From CBDHDJ01 sp965261645 (GTDB lineage Bacteria > Pseudomonadota > Alphaproteobacteria > SHVV01), in assembly GCA_965261645.1 (NCBI GenBank), contig CBDHDJ010000002.1, forward strand, positions 1,044,997 through 1,108,996: a stretch of DNA of 64,000 nt. Reading direction: 5' to 3'. The translations under genes were made by a program, and so were the position numbers. The notes under the pieces were generated by a model. That model searched no databases and was not told where the DNA came from. It worked only from the letters and a program-made list of their open reading frames with translations. Shown piece after piece: positions 27,011-35,604 of the stretch (positions are counted from its first letter, which is position 1; each line of letters starts with the position of its first letter).

Positions 27011-28926
27011 GAGCGCCAGGCTAACTGGCGGAAAGTAGCCGGTGTGAGTCCGGCGGGAAGAAGGAGTAACCAACCACTTCCACCCCGAGTCATGGGCCGG
27101 CATTCGCGAGGATGCAGGTTAAGCGTTGACAGGGGCGCGTATGGGCGAGGGCGATTGAGCTACGAAAAGTCTGAGAATCAGGGTGCCGAGGCTTTCCAGT
27201 ATGTCGAAGGCAACACCGCTTCCACCGCCATGGTAAGGGGGAAGTGGACCCTGCGGAGTCGAAGAACCCAACCGCACGTACGTAGGCTTTCACGCCGGGA
27301 CCTGGGAGGTCTCCATGTCATCCCGCGGTCGTAGCGGGATCGCAAAGGAAAGGAGGAATCCGTAACCGATGACGAACGGCATGGAGAAGTCAGACTCGGG
27401 AGTAGTAGCGATGAAGTCGGCGAACAAAGGGAGGCCTGTTCCGGCGGAGCCGATGGAGCGAAGGACCGAGCCCAAGGGGAATCTGGAAAGCCAAAGCATG
27501 CGCCGGACGCAGGACCGGGAAAGCGTGTCACAAGCGGCCGACCGGATACGGCAGTTTGTACAACGGGAGCCACGGGAGCGTCTGACGGCGCTTCTCCACC
27601 ACGTTACGGTCGATGCGCTGCGCTGGGCGTTCTTCGCGTTGAAGAAGGACGCGGCGGCAGGTGCGGATGGCATGACGTGGGGGATGTACGAGGGAGGGTT
27701 GGAAGGCCGGTTGGCCGCCCTGCACGACCGCGTGCACTCGGGAGCGTACCGGGCGACGCCATCACGGCGGGTGAACATCCCGAAGCCGGATGGCGGCACA
27801 CGACCGCTCGGCGTCGCGGCCATAGAGGACAAGATTGTCCAGAAGGCGGTGGCGGAGATTATCCTGACGCCAATTTACGAGGCGGAGTTCCTGGGGTTTA
27901 GCTATGGGTTCCGGCCCGGGTGTGGGGCGCACGACGCGCTTGATGCGCTCGCGGTCGGGATTGAACGGCGTAAGATCAACTGGATAGCTGACGCAGATAT
28001 CCGCGGATTTTTCGACCATGTCTCGCGGGACTGGTTGGTCCGGTTCCTCGAACATCGCATCGGAGACAAGCGGGTCATCAGGCTGATATCCAAGTGGTTG
28101 CACGTCGGCGTCATGGAAAATGGCGAGTGGCGGGACAACATGCGGGGGACTCCCCAGGGTTCGGTGATTTCGCCGATCCTGGCCAACATCTACCTGCATT
28201 ACGTTCTCGATCTCTGGTTCCAGAAGAAGTGGCGCAGCCACGAGGTCAAAGGCGACACAATCATCGTGCGGTACGCCGATGATTTCGTGGTGGGTTTCCA
28301 GCACAAGCAAGACGCGGAGCGATTTCTGCGTGACCTGAAGGAGCGGCTTGGACGTTTTGAACTGGAACTGCACCCTGACAAGACCCGGCTCATCGAGTTC
28401 GGGCGGTTCGCAACTGAGAACCGTCAGCGGCGAGGGTTGGGCAAACCGGAGACGCTCGACTTTCTGGGCTTCACGCACTACTGCGCGAAGGACAGGAAGG
28501 GGCGGTTCCAGTTGGGGCGCAAGCCGGTCTCGAAGCGGATGGCGCGCACCCTGAAGCGAATAAAGGAGGAGCTTCGCAGGCGGATGCACGACGGCGTAAA
28601 CCAGACCGCGCGGTGGCTGGGACAGGTACTTGATGGATGGCTGAACTACTTTGCCGTTCCAACCAGCTACCGATATCTGGGGCGTTTCGTGCAACGACTG
28701 AAAGTACTGTGGCTCAGGACTCTGCGCCGCAGATCGCAGAAGGACCGCTACAGCGGGGACCGTATGGAGCGACTGACAGCGAAATACTGGCCCACGCTGG
28801 AAATCCGACACCCGTGGCCGAGCCAACGATTTGCCGTCAATTGACCTGAGGGAGGAGCCGTGTGCATCAACGTGCCTGCACGGATCTGTGCGGGGGGAGC
28901 GGGGCAACCCGCTTCCCTACCGCGAT
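27011..28926 (+). mobile_element. Group II intron, copy 2
   Basis: The 1,916-bp copy has the same ends (GAGCGCC... CCGCGAT) and domain V/VI hairpins as copy 1. Its upstream flank ends GACGAGGCGATCTGG and its downstream flank begins TCGCCCCCC. It differs from copy 1 by one base near the 5' end (T in CCGGTGTGAG), and its encoded protein is identical to that of copy 1. It lies immediately ahead of the long coiled-coil part of the IS66 transposase, in the sense orientation. The downstream first base is T, whereas copies 1 and 3 have C there. Confidence 0.92.
27369..28844 (+). CDS. Group II intron reverse transcriptase/maturase (copy 2)
   Basis: The 491-residue protein is identical to the copy 1 product over its whole length, with the YADDF catalytic motif and the maturase domain intact. 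No C-terminal HNH nuclease is seen. Identity at the amino acid level, with intact frames in all copies, points to very recent spread of the intron in this genome. Confidence 0.95.
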   Translation: MTNGMEKSDSGVVAMKSANKGRPVPAEPMERRTEPKGNLESQSMRRTQDRESVSQAADRIRQFVQREPRERLTALLHHVTVDALRWAFFALKKDAAAGADGMTWGMYEGGLEGRLAALHDRVHSGAYRATPSRRVNIPKPDGGTRPLGVAAIEDKIVQKAVAEIILTPIYEAEFLGFSYGFRPGCGAHDALDALAVGIERRKINWIADADIRGFFDHVSRDWLVRFLEHRIGDKRVIRLISKWLHVGVMENGEWRDNMRGTPQGSVISPILANIYLHYVLDLWFQKKWRSHEVKGDTIIVRYADDFVVGFQHKQDAERFLRDLKERLGRFELELHPDKTRLIEFGRFATENRQRRGLGKPETLDFLGFTHYCAKDRKGRFQLGRKPVSKRMARTLKRIKEELRRRMHDGVNQTARWLGQVLDGWLNYFAVPTSYRYLGRFVQRLKVLWLRTLRRRSQKDRYSGDRMERLTAKYWPTLEIRHPWPSQRFAVN

Positions 28927-28935
28927 TCGCCCCCC

Positions 28936-30471
28936 ATGTCGGCACCGACGAGCGAGCCGCGCGACTGGCAGTCTCTGTGCGAACAGGAGCGGGCGCGGGC
29001 GGAAGCAGCGGAAGCGCGCGCGGAAGAGTTGCGCTGGGCGGAAGTCGCCGCCCGCAGCGATGGGAGTGCGTGGAAGTCGCGGTTCAAGGCCTGCCGGCAG
29101 AGGCTGAGCGAGGCCGAGCAGGAGACCGGGGACCTCCGCCGCGCGGCCAAGGACGTGCCGTCCTTGCAGGCCGAAGTGGCGCACTTGCAGGAGTTGCTCT
29201 CCGAAGCCCGCAGCGGGTCGAGCGAGTTCTGCACGATCGAAGCGCTGCGCGACGAGGTCGCGCGGCTGCACAAGGCCCTGGCGTCGAAAGGCCGGAAGGA
29301 CGCGACCGGGCCACTGTCGAGGGAGAATGCCCGACTCCGCAAGGCCCTGGAGCGGTCGCAGGGACAGAAGGACGAGGTCGTGGTGTTGCGCGGAGAGGTC
29401 TCGGCGCTGCGCAAGTCGGAGCGGGCCGCGCAGTCGGTGCGGTCGAAGGAGAGCATCCGGCTGGGCAAGGCGCTGGAACGGACGCAGAAGCAGAAGGACA
29501 CGATCAAGGCGCTGCGCGGGGAAGTCGATTCCCTGACCCGCGAGACCCGTCAGCAGAACCGGGAGAACGGCCGGCTGCGCCGCGAGCTGGAGTGGTTGCA
29601 GCGCATCAAGGCGACGGCACGTGGGCTGTCCGACGAGGTCGAGCTGCTGCGCGCGGAGCTGGCGGAATACCACGACCAGATGAACTTCATCGATTGGCAG
29701 GACAGGCGCATCACCGATTTGCAAATTGCCCTGGATACGTCGGCCTTCAAGACCGAGCGGCTGGAGGCCGAGCTTGCCGAACGTCCCCTGCTGCCGGCGG
29801 CCTTGAAGAGATTGCGCAAGCAGGAGAAGACCATCGAGTCCCTGCAAACCCGCAACGAGAGGCTGGAAGAGGAGTTGGCCAAGCTGCGCTCGAGCCGGGC
29901 CGTCCTGTCGAAGGCGGTCTTCGGGAGCAGGAGCGAGCGGCAGAAGAAGCCGGGCACGGGACGCAAGCGCGGCCAGCAACGCGGCGCGCCCGGCCACGGT
30001 CGCACCCCGCGGCCCGGGCTTCCGGAGAAGACCGAACGGCGCAACCCACCGAAGGATGCGCGGATCTGTTCCTGTTGCGGCAAGCCCTATGTCGCCAACG
30101 GCGAGCGTGTGACGACGCTGATCGAGATCGCGGTCAAGGCCCACATCCGCAGGATCGAGCGGACGCGCTGGCGCCGGGGTTGCGACTGCGCGTCGTCGCC
30201 CCTGGAAGCGATTGCGCCGCCGGTGCCGCGGCTGTTCCCCGGAACGCTCTTCGGAACCAGCTTCTGGGCACGGTTTTTGTTCGAGCACTGTGCGTGCCTG
30301 CGCCCGCTGTGCCGGGTCGCGGCGTGGTACGCGGACCAGGGGCTGGCGGTCTCGCCGGGCACGCTGGCCAACAGCCTGAAGCGCTTCGTGCCGCTGTTCG
30401 ACCCGGTCTACCAGGCGATTCTCGCGCACCAGAACCGGACGACGGTGCGCCATGCCGACGAGACCGGCTGG
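28936..30471 (+). CDS. IS66-family transposase, N-terminal exon
   Basis: It encodes 512 residues ending at the first catalytic aspartate region. Residues ~20-340 are a very long predicted coiled coil with repeats such as LRGEVSALRKSERA and RLRRELEWLQRIK, far longer than the leader of typical TnpC. Then come LSKAVFGSRSERQ, a basic GTGRKRGQQRGAPGHGR hinge, and the IS66 zinc-binding domain RICSCCGKPYV...RGCDC. LFPGTLFGTSFWARFLFEH and VRHADETGW, which contains the first Asp of the DDE triad, complete it. The exon stops exactly at TGG 30469-30471. The next exon starts at 32388. It lacks TnpA/TnpB partners, as in the ISBst12-like group. Confidence 0.85.
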
Positions 30472-32387
30472 GAGCGCCAGGCTAACTGGCGGAAAGTAGC
30501 CGGTGTGAGTCCGGCGGGAAGAAGGAGTAACCAACCACTTCCACCCCGAGTCATGGGCCGGCATTCGCGAGGATGCAGGTTAAGCGTTGACAGGGGCGCG
30601 TATGGGCGAGGGCGATTGAGCTACGAAAAGTCTGAGAATCAGGGTGCCGAGGCTTTCCAGTATGTCGAAGGCAACACCGCTTCCACCGCCATGGTAAGGG
30701 GGAAGTGGACCCTGCGGAGTCGAAGAACCCAACCGCACGTACGTAGGCTTTCACGCCGGGACCTGGGAGGTCTCCATGTCATCCCGCGGTCGTAGCGGGA
30801 TCGCAAAGGAAAGGAGGAATCCGTAACCGATGACGAACGGCATGGAGAAGTCAGACTCGGGAGTAGTAGCGATGAAGTCGGCGAACAAAGGGAGGCCTGT
30901 TCCGGCGGAGCCGATGGAGCGAAGGACCGAGCCCAAGGGGAATCTGGAAAGCCAAAGCATGCGCCGGACGCAGGACCGGGAAAGCGTGTCACAAGCGGCC
31001 GACCGGATACGGCAGTTTGTACAACGGGAGCCACGGGAGCGTCTGACGGCGCTTCTCCACCACGTTACGGTCGATGCGCTGCGCTGGGCGTTCTTCGCGT
31101 TGAAGAAGGACGCGGCGGCAGGTGCGGATGGCATGACGTGGGGGATGTACGAGGGAGGGTTGGAAGGCCGGTTGGCCGCCCTGCACGACCGCGTGCACTC
31201 GGGAGCGTACCGGGCGACGCCATCACGGCGGGTGAACATCCCGAAGCCGGATGGCGGCACACGACCGCTCGGCGTCGCGGCCATAGAGGACAAGATTGTC
31301 CAGAAGGCGGTGGCGGAGATTATCCTGACGCCAATTTACGAGGCGGAGTTCCTGGGGTTTAGCTATGGGTTCCGGCCCGGGTGTGGGGCGCACGACGCGC
31401 TTGATGCGCTCGCGGTCGGGATTGAACGGCGTAAGATCAACTGGATAGCTGACGCAGATATCCGCGGATTTTTCGACCATGTCTCGCGGGACTGGTTGGT
31501 CCGGTTCCTCGAACATCGCATCGGAGACAAGCGGGTCATCAGGCTGATATCCAAGTGGTTGCACGTCGGCGTCATGGAAAATGGCGAGTGGCGGGACAAC
31601 ATGCGGGGGACTCCCCAGGGTTCGGTGATTTCGCCGATCCTGGCCAACATCTACCTACATTACGTTCTCGATCTCTGGTTCCAGAAGAAGTGGCGCAGCC
31701 ACGAGGTCAAAGGCGACACAATCATCGTGCGGTACGCCGATGATTTCGTGGTGGGTTTCCAGCACAAGCAAGACGCGGAGCGATTTCTGCGTGACCTGAA
31801 GGAGCGGCTTGGACGTTTTGAACTGGAACTGAACCCTGACAAGACCCGGCTCATCGAGTTCGGGCGGTTCGCAACTGAGAACCGTCAGCGGCGAGGGTTG
31901 GGCAAACCGGAGACGCTCGACTTTCTGGGCTTCACGCACTACTGCGCGAAGGACAGGAAGGGGCGGTTCCAGTTGGGGCGCAAGCCGGTCTCGAAGCGGA
32001 TGGCGCGCACCCTGAAGCGAATAAAGGAGGAGCTTCGCAGGCGGATGCACGACGGCGTAAACCAGACCGCGCGGTGGCTGGGACAGGTACTTGATGGATG
32101 GCTGAACTACTTTGCCGTTCCAACCAGCTCCCGATATCTGGGGCGTTTCGTGCAACGACTGAAAGTACTGTGGCTCAGGACTCTGCGCCGCAGATCGCAG
32201 AAGGACCTCTACAGCGGGGACCGTATGGAGCGACTGACAGCGAAATACTGGCCCACGCTGGAAATCCGACACCCGTGGCCGAGCCAACGATTTGCCGTCA
32301 ATTGACCTGAGGGAGGAGCCGTGTGCATCAACGTGCCTGCACGGATCTGTGCGGGGGGAGCGGGGCAACCCGCTTCCCTACCGCGAT
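30472..32387 (+). mobile_element. Group II intron, copy 3 (inside the IS66 transposase catalytic motif)
   Basis: This 1,916-bp copy splits the transposase between DETGW and RVQEF, beside the first catalytic aspartate. Ends are GAGCGCC and CCGCGAT. The upstream flank is GACGAGACCGGCTGG and the downstream flank CGGGTACAG. Exact removal restores the frame and the conserved family motif, which independently fixes the intron boundaries. Compared with copies 1 and 2 it has four single-base changes in the RT gene, three of them changing amino acids. Confidence 0.94.
30830..32305 (+). CDS. Group II intron reverse transcriptase/maturase (copy 3)
   Basis: The 491-residue protein differs from copies 1 and 2 at three positions: LELNPDK instead of LELHPDK, TSSRYL instead of TSYRYL, and KDLYSG instead of KDRYSG. 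The first lies just after the YADDF palm region, where His is replaced by the Asn more usual in group II RTs. The other two lie in the maturase domain. All RT motifs are intact. One extra silent change (CTACAT for CTGCAT) is present. Confidence 0.95.
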   Translation: MTNGMEKSDSGVVAMKSANKGRPVPAEPMERRTEPKGNLESQSMRRTQDRESVSQAADRIRQFVQREPRERLTALLHHVTVDALRWAFFALKKDAAAGADGMTWGMYEGGLEGRLAALHDRVHSGAYRATPSRRVNIPKPDGGTRPLGVAAIEDKIVQKAVAEIILTPIYEAEFLGFSYGFRPGCGAHDALDALAVGIERRKINWIADADIRGFFDHVSRDWLVRFLEHRIGDKRVIRLISKWLHVGVMENGEWRDNMRGTPQGSVISPILANIYLHYVLDLWFQKKWRSHEVKGDTIIVRYADDFVVGFQHKQDAERFLRDLKERLGRFELELNPDKTRLIEFGRFATENRQRRGLGKPETLDFLGFTHYCAKDRKGRFQLGRKPVSKRMARTLKRIKEELRRRMHDGVNQTARWLGQVLDGWLNYFAVPTSSRYLGRFVQRLKVLWLRTLRRRSQKDLYSGDRMERLTAKYWPTLEIRHPWPSQRFAVN

Positions 32388-33215
32388 CGGGTACAGGAGT
32401 TCCGCGACAACGGCCGGTCGAGCCGCGCCTGGCTGTGGACTTCGGTCAGCAAGGACGCGGTTTACTTCCATATCGACCCCTCGCGCAGCGCCGAGGTCGC
32501 GAAGGCCCTGTTCGCCGACACCGCCTGCACCGTCTTCGTGGTCTGCGACCGCTACAGCGCCTACAGAGCGCTGGCGCGCGAACTCGCCGGCAAGGTCATC
32601 CTCTGCTGGTGCTGGGCTCACCAGCGGCGCGACTTCATCGAGGGCGCGGCCGGCCAGGACGCGCTGACGGAATGGTGCGAGGGATGGATCGAGCGGATCG
32701 CGGCGATCTACCGGCTGAACGACGAACGGTTGAAGCATTACGACCCCGCTCTCGAACGCCAGACACCGGCCTTCGACGCAGCGCAACGCAAACTCGGGAA
32801 GGCGGTCAAGCGCCTGTTCGCGAACGCCGAGGCGGAACTGGCCGGCCTGCCGGACAAGGACCGTCGGGCAAAGCCCTTGCGCTCGCTGCTCAACCACCGC
32901 GAAGGGTTGTGCGTCTTCGCGGACCATCCCCAGGTTCCGATGGACAACAATGCCGGGGAGCGGGCGCTCCGCGGGCCGGTCATCGGGCGCCGATTGAGCT
33001 TCGGTTCCAACAGCGAGGACGGCGCGAAGTTCACCGCGATCATGTACTCCGTCATCGGCACGCTCTCGATGAACGGTGTCGACGTGCTGCGCTGGCTGGA
33101 GGCATGGTTGAAGGCCTGCGCGAAGAATGGCGGCAAACCGCCGGACGACCTGTCCCCGTGGCTGCCCTGGACGATGAGCGAGGAGCGCAGGCGCAAGTTC
33201 TCGGCGCAGGAATGA
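32388..33215 (+). CDS. IS66-family transposase, C-terminal exon
   Basis: The 275 residues complete the transposase. The exon begins RVQEFRDN after the splice site, continues to VVCDRYSAYRAL (second catalytic Asp) and CWAHQRRDFIE, and ends with the IS66 signature VPMDNNAGERALRGPVIGRRLSFGSNSEDGAKFTAIMYSVIGTL containing the catalytic Glu. It has no start of its own. Exons 28936-30471 and 32388-33215 give 787 residues. Its stop TGA overlaps the ATG of the DUF4338 gene (ATGA), so both proteins are likely made from one message at linked levels. Confidence 0.85.
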   Translation, partial: RVQEFRDNGRSSRAWLWTSVSKDAVYFHIDPSRSAEVAKALFADTACTVFVVCDRYSAYRALARELAGKVILCWCWAHQRRDFIEGAAGQDALTEWCEGWIERIAAIYRLNDERLKHYDPALERQTPAFDAAQRKLGKAVKRLFANAEAELAGLPDKDRRAKPLRSLLNHREGLCVFADHPQVPMDNNAGERALRGPVIGRRLSFGSNSEDGAKFTAIMYSVIGTLSMNGVDVLRWLEAWLKACAKNGGKPPDDLSPWLPWTMSEERRRKFSAQE

Positions 33216-34093
33216 CCGGCACGATCGAGTGCCGGTACTACGGCCGCAACTTCACCGCCGACGAGATGGCGCTGATGCGCGCCCTGATCGCCGCCGATCC
33301 GCCGCCCACCCGGGCCGCCCTGTCCAGAGAGTTCTGCCGGCGCGTCGGCTGGCTCAAGCCCGATGGCGACCTCAAGGACATGATGGCTAAGGTGACCATG
33401 CTGGCCATGCACCGCGACGGTGTGATCGTTCTGCCGCCGCCGAAGGGACGGCAGGGCCGGCCCAAGCCCATCTTCTTCGGGCCTGACACCGAGCCGCCGC
33501 TGTTCCCGGCCCCGACCGCCCTCGACGAGGTTCGCCCGCTCGACTTCCGCACCGTCGTGCGCGGCACCCGCGAAGGCAGGCTGTGGAACGAGTTCGTCGC
33601 CCGCTACCACTACCTCGGATACAAGCCCCTGGTCGGCGCCCAGATGCGCTACGCCGTCCATGACCGCAACGGCTGGCCTCTGGCCATGCTCGGCTTCTCC
33701 ACCGCCGCCTGGAAGCTCGCCCCGCGCGACAACTTCATCGGATGGACCCCCGAGCTGCGCGGGAAGAACCTGCCGCTGGTGGTCGACAACCCACGCTTCC
33801 TTATCCTGCCCTGGGTCGAGATCCCGAACCTGGGATCGCACATCCTCGCCATCGTGCGCCGACGCCTGCCCGAGGATTGGACGGCGCGCTACAACATCAC
33901 GCCCGTGCTCATCGAGACCTTCGTCGAGACCCCGCGCTACACCGGCGCCGTCTACAGGGCCTCGGGCTGGACCCGCGTCGGGACCACCCAGGGGCGCGGG
34001 CGCTACGACACGCATATGAAACGGGCCGAGCCCAGGAAGGACATCTGGCTGCGGCCACTCAGGCGAGACTGGAAGCCGACACTCAATCGCTGA
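33212..34093 (+). CDS. DUF4338 (DruA-like) protein encoded in the IS66-type transposon
   Basis: The 293-residue protein matches the DUF4338 family, the family of DruA from the Druantia anti-phage system. It has an N-terminal helical region with TRAALSREFCRRVGWLKPDGDLKDMMAKVTMLAMHRDGVI, a linker rich in Pro, then WNEFVARYHYLGYKPLVGAQMRYAVHD. WTPELRGKNLPLVVDNPRFLILPWVEIPNLGSHILAI and IETFVETPRYTGAVYRASGWTRVGTTQGRGRYD follow. No other Druantia gene (DruB-E) is present. It is translationally coupled to the transposase and its 3' end forms part of the right terminal repeat. A role in transposition is more likely here than phage defence, but this is inference. Confidence 0.8.
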   Translation: MTGTIECRYYGRNFTADEMALMRALIAADPPPTRAALSREFCRRVGWLKPDGDLKDMMAKVTMLAMHRDGVIVLPPPKGRQGRPKPIFFGPDTEPPLFPAPTALDEVRPLDFRTVVRGTREGRLWNEFVARYHYLGYKPLVGAQMRYAVHDRNGWPLAMLGFSTAAWKLAPRDNFIGWTPELRGKNLPLVVDNPRFLILPWVEIPNLGSHILAIVRRRLPEDWTARYNITPVLIETFVETPRYTGAVYRASGWTRVGTTQGRGRYDTHMKRAEPRKDIWLRPLRRDWKPTLNR

Positions 34094-34124
34094 AATCTCC
34101 ATCACCTGAGAACGGAAGGATTAC
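33999..34124. repeat. Right 126-bp inverted repeat of the IS66-type transposon
   Basis: This is the inverted counterpart of 26770-26895 (four mismatches). It covers the last 95 bases of the DUF4338 gene, including its stop, and 31 further bases ending GGAAGGATTAC at 34124. After this base the sequence becomes an IS1595 transposase fragment. Confidence 0.85.
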
Positions 34125-34450
34125 TTCCTGGGCGCCAACCTCGCCCCCGGCGCCACGGCCAGGATCGACGGCTGGGCCGGCTACCCCGGCGCGTCCGGCA
34201 TCACACACGACCCGCACGTCGTCGGAAACATGGCCGCCCATATGGTCCTGCCCTGGGTTCATCGCGTCTTCGCCAACCTCAAGACCTGGGCGCTGGGCGT
34301 CTACCACGGCCTCCGACGCCAACACCTGCAATCCTACCTCGACGAGTTCGTCTTCCGCTTCAACCGGCGCCGAACCCGCCACGCAGCCTTCCGCTCCATC
34401 CTCGGCATCGGCGTCGCAATCAAGCCGCCTACCTACAAGATGTTGATTGC
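34125..34450 (+). pseudogene. IS1595-family transposase, C-terminal fragment
   Basis: The frame encodes ARIDGWAGYPG, then VGNMAAHMVLPWVHRVFANLKTWALGVYHGLRRQHLQSYLDEFVFRFNRRRTRHAAFRSILGI. This is the C-terminal third of an ISXO2-type transposase, homologous to but clearly distinct from the full copy next to it. The N-terminal zinc ribbon and first catalytic residues are missing. It begins exactly at the right end of the IS66-type transposon, which probably inserted into or replaced the 5' part. Confidence 0.85.
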
Positions 34451-35553
34451 TTGCCTATCCGGTATACACCCACACCCACTATGGCTAGAATGGGCGCAAA
34501 CCGGATATAGGGGAGCGCGCCATGGATGTTCTCGACCGCGCCGATCTCCCATTCCCGCATTCGCTACCCGAGTTCCAGCGACTTTTCCCCGATGATGCGG
34601 CCTGCGCCTCCTACCTGGAGAAAGCCCGCTGGGGAGACGGCTTTGCCTGCCCGCACTGCGGCACGGCGGGAGAGCCGTTCCACTTTGAAAACCGCCCTGG
34701 CGTCCTGCGCTGCCGCAAGTGCCGCCAGAACACCGGGCTGACGGTGGGAACAGTGATGGAGCGTAGCCACACTCCGCTGAACGTCTGGTTCTGGGCCGCT
34801 TATCTGGTCGCCAGTCAGACGCCCGGCATGTCCGCCGTGCAGTTTCAGCGGCAACTTGGTCTTTCGCGCTACGAGACGGCCTTTCAAATTCTCCACAAGC
34901 TCCGCTCGGGCATGGTGCGGCCCAACCAAGACAGGATCGGTGGACAGCCCAAGAACCATGTTGAGGTGGACGAAACCTGGGTTGGCGGGCGAACGCGTGG
35001 GGAAGGCCGTGGTGTTCACCACAAGGTTCCCGTCTCCTGTGCCATCGAGGTGCGTCATCGAAAGCCGGGCACCAAGCTCGACAACCGGAAAGACGGACGC
35101 TATGCCGGACGCGTTCGGCTCGCCGTCGTGCTCGACCGTAGCGCCGAGTCGCTCTGTGGGTTCGTCGAGAGCACCGTCGCGCCGGGATCGCTGATCGTTA
35201 CTGACGATTGGAGCGGCTATGCTGGCCTCGGTAAGCGCGGCTATGAGCACTTCGCTGTTGCCGAGTGTGGTGATCCAGAGGTTGCCGAGCAATACCTGCC
35301 GATCATCCATCTGGTTTTCGCCAACCTGAAGACGTGGCTGATCGGTATCCACCACGGCGTTAGCCACCAGCACCTACAAGCCTACCTCAACGAGTTCACC
35401 TTCCGCTTCAACAGGCGGTTCTACCCGTTCAACGCCTTCCGCTCATTGCTCGGCATCGCGGGCGACACCTCTGCTCCAACCTATGCCGAGCTTTACTCGG
35501 GAGAGTGGCGGCACCCTACATGTAGCGGTCATCGGCGTTAACCGGATAGGCAA
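34451..35553 (+). mobile_element. IS1595-family insertion sequence
   Basis: Ends TTGCCTATCCGGT (34451-34463) and ACCGGATAGGCAA (35541-35553) are perfect 13-bp inverted repeats around one transposase gene. The flanking octamers are not identical, so no target duplication could be confirmed. It lies directly behind the fragment of a related element. Confidence 0.82.
34522..35541 (+). CDS. IS1595-family transposase
   Basis: The 339-residue transposase starts at ATG 34522 after GGGGAG. It has an N-terminal zinc ribbon (CPHCGTAGEPFHFENRPGVLRCRKC), an ISXO2-like catalytic domain with VEVDETWVGG (first Asp) and LIVTDDWSGY (second Asp), and IHLVFANLKTWLIGIHHGVSHQHLQAYLNEFTFRFNRR, which contains the last catalytic residues. 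The frame is intact. The stop TAA at 35539-35541 overlaps the right inverted repeat. Confidence 0.9.
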   Translation: MDVLDRADLPFPHSLPEFQRLFPDDAACASYLEKARWGDGFACPHCGTAGEPFHFENRPGVLRCRKCRQNTGLTVGTVMERSHTPLNVWFWAAYLVASQTPGMSAVQFQRQLGLSRYETAFQILHKLRSGMVRPNQDRIGGQPKNHVEVDETWVGGRTRGEGRGVHHKVPVSCAIEVRHRKPGTKLDNRKDGRYAGRVRLAVVLDRSAESLCGFVESTVAPGSLIVTDDWSGYAGLGKRGYEHFAVAECGDPEVAEQYLPIIHLVFANLKTWLIGIHHGVSHQHLQAYLNEFTFRFNRRFYPFNAFRSLLGIAGDTSAPTYAELYSGEWRHPTCSGHRR

Positions 35554-35604
35554 GGATTGAAGATCAAGAAATGCTCACGCGGGCCATCTTAGGAATCGGC
35601 GTGG

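Larger units (their letters stand above)
26770..34124 (+). mobile_element. IS66-type transposon with DUF4338 gene, interrupted by two group II introns
   Basis: The unit is bounded by GTAATCCTTCCG at 26770 and its inverted copy ending at 34124. GTAA is the usual start of IS66 ends. It contains an IS66-family transposase gene in two or three exons, two 1,916-bp group II introns (27011-28926 and 30472-32387) and a DUF4338 gene overlapping the transposase stop. Without introns it would be 3,523 bp. The flanking octamers GGGATCTA and TTCCTGGG do not match, so no target duplication is visible. The right side abuts a broken IS1595 gene. The unit may therefore be rearranged, or the left end may come from a second, inverted copy. 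Confidence 0.7.

Noticed and set aside
28860..30485. A 541-codon open frame through the 5' IS66 exon, and a 590-codon frame 32321-34093 joining the exon tail and DUF4338
   Set aside because: The first is an off-frame reading of GC-rich coding DNA. The second only becomes real from ATG 33212 onward.
34443..35561. Target duplication for the full IS1595 copy
   Set aside because: The octamers on the two sides (TTGATTGC and GGATTGAA) do not match.
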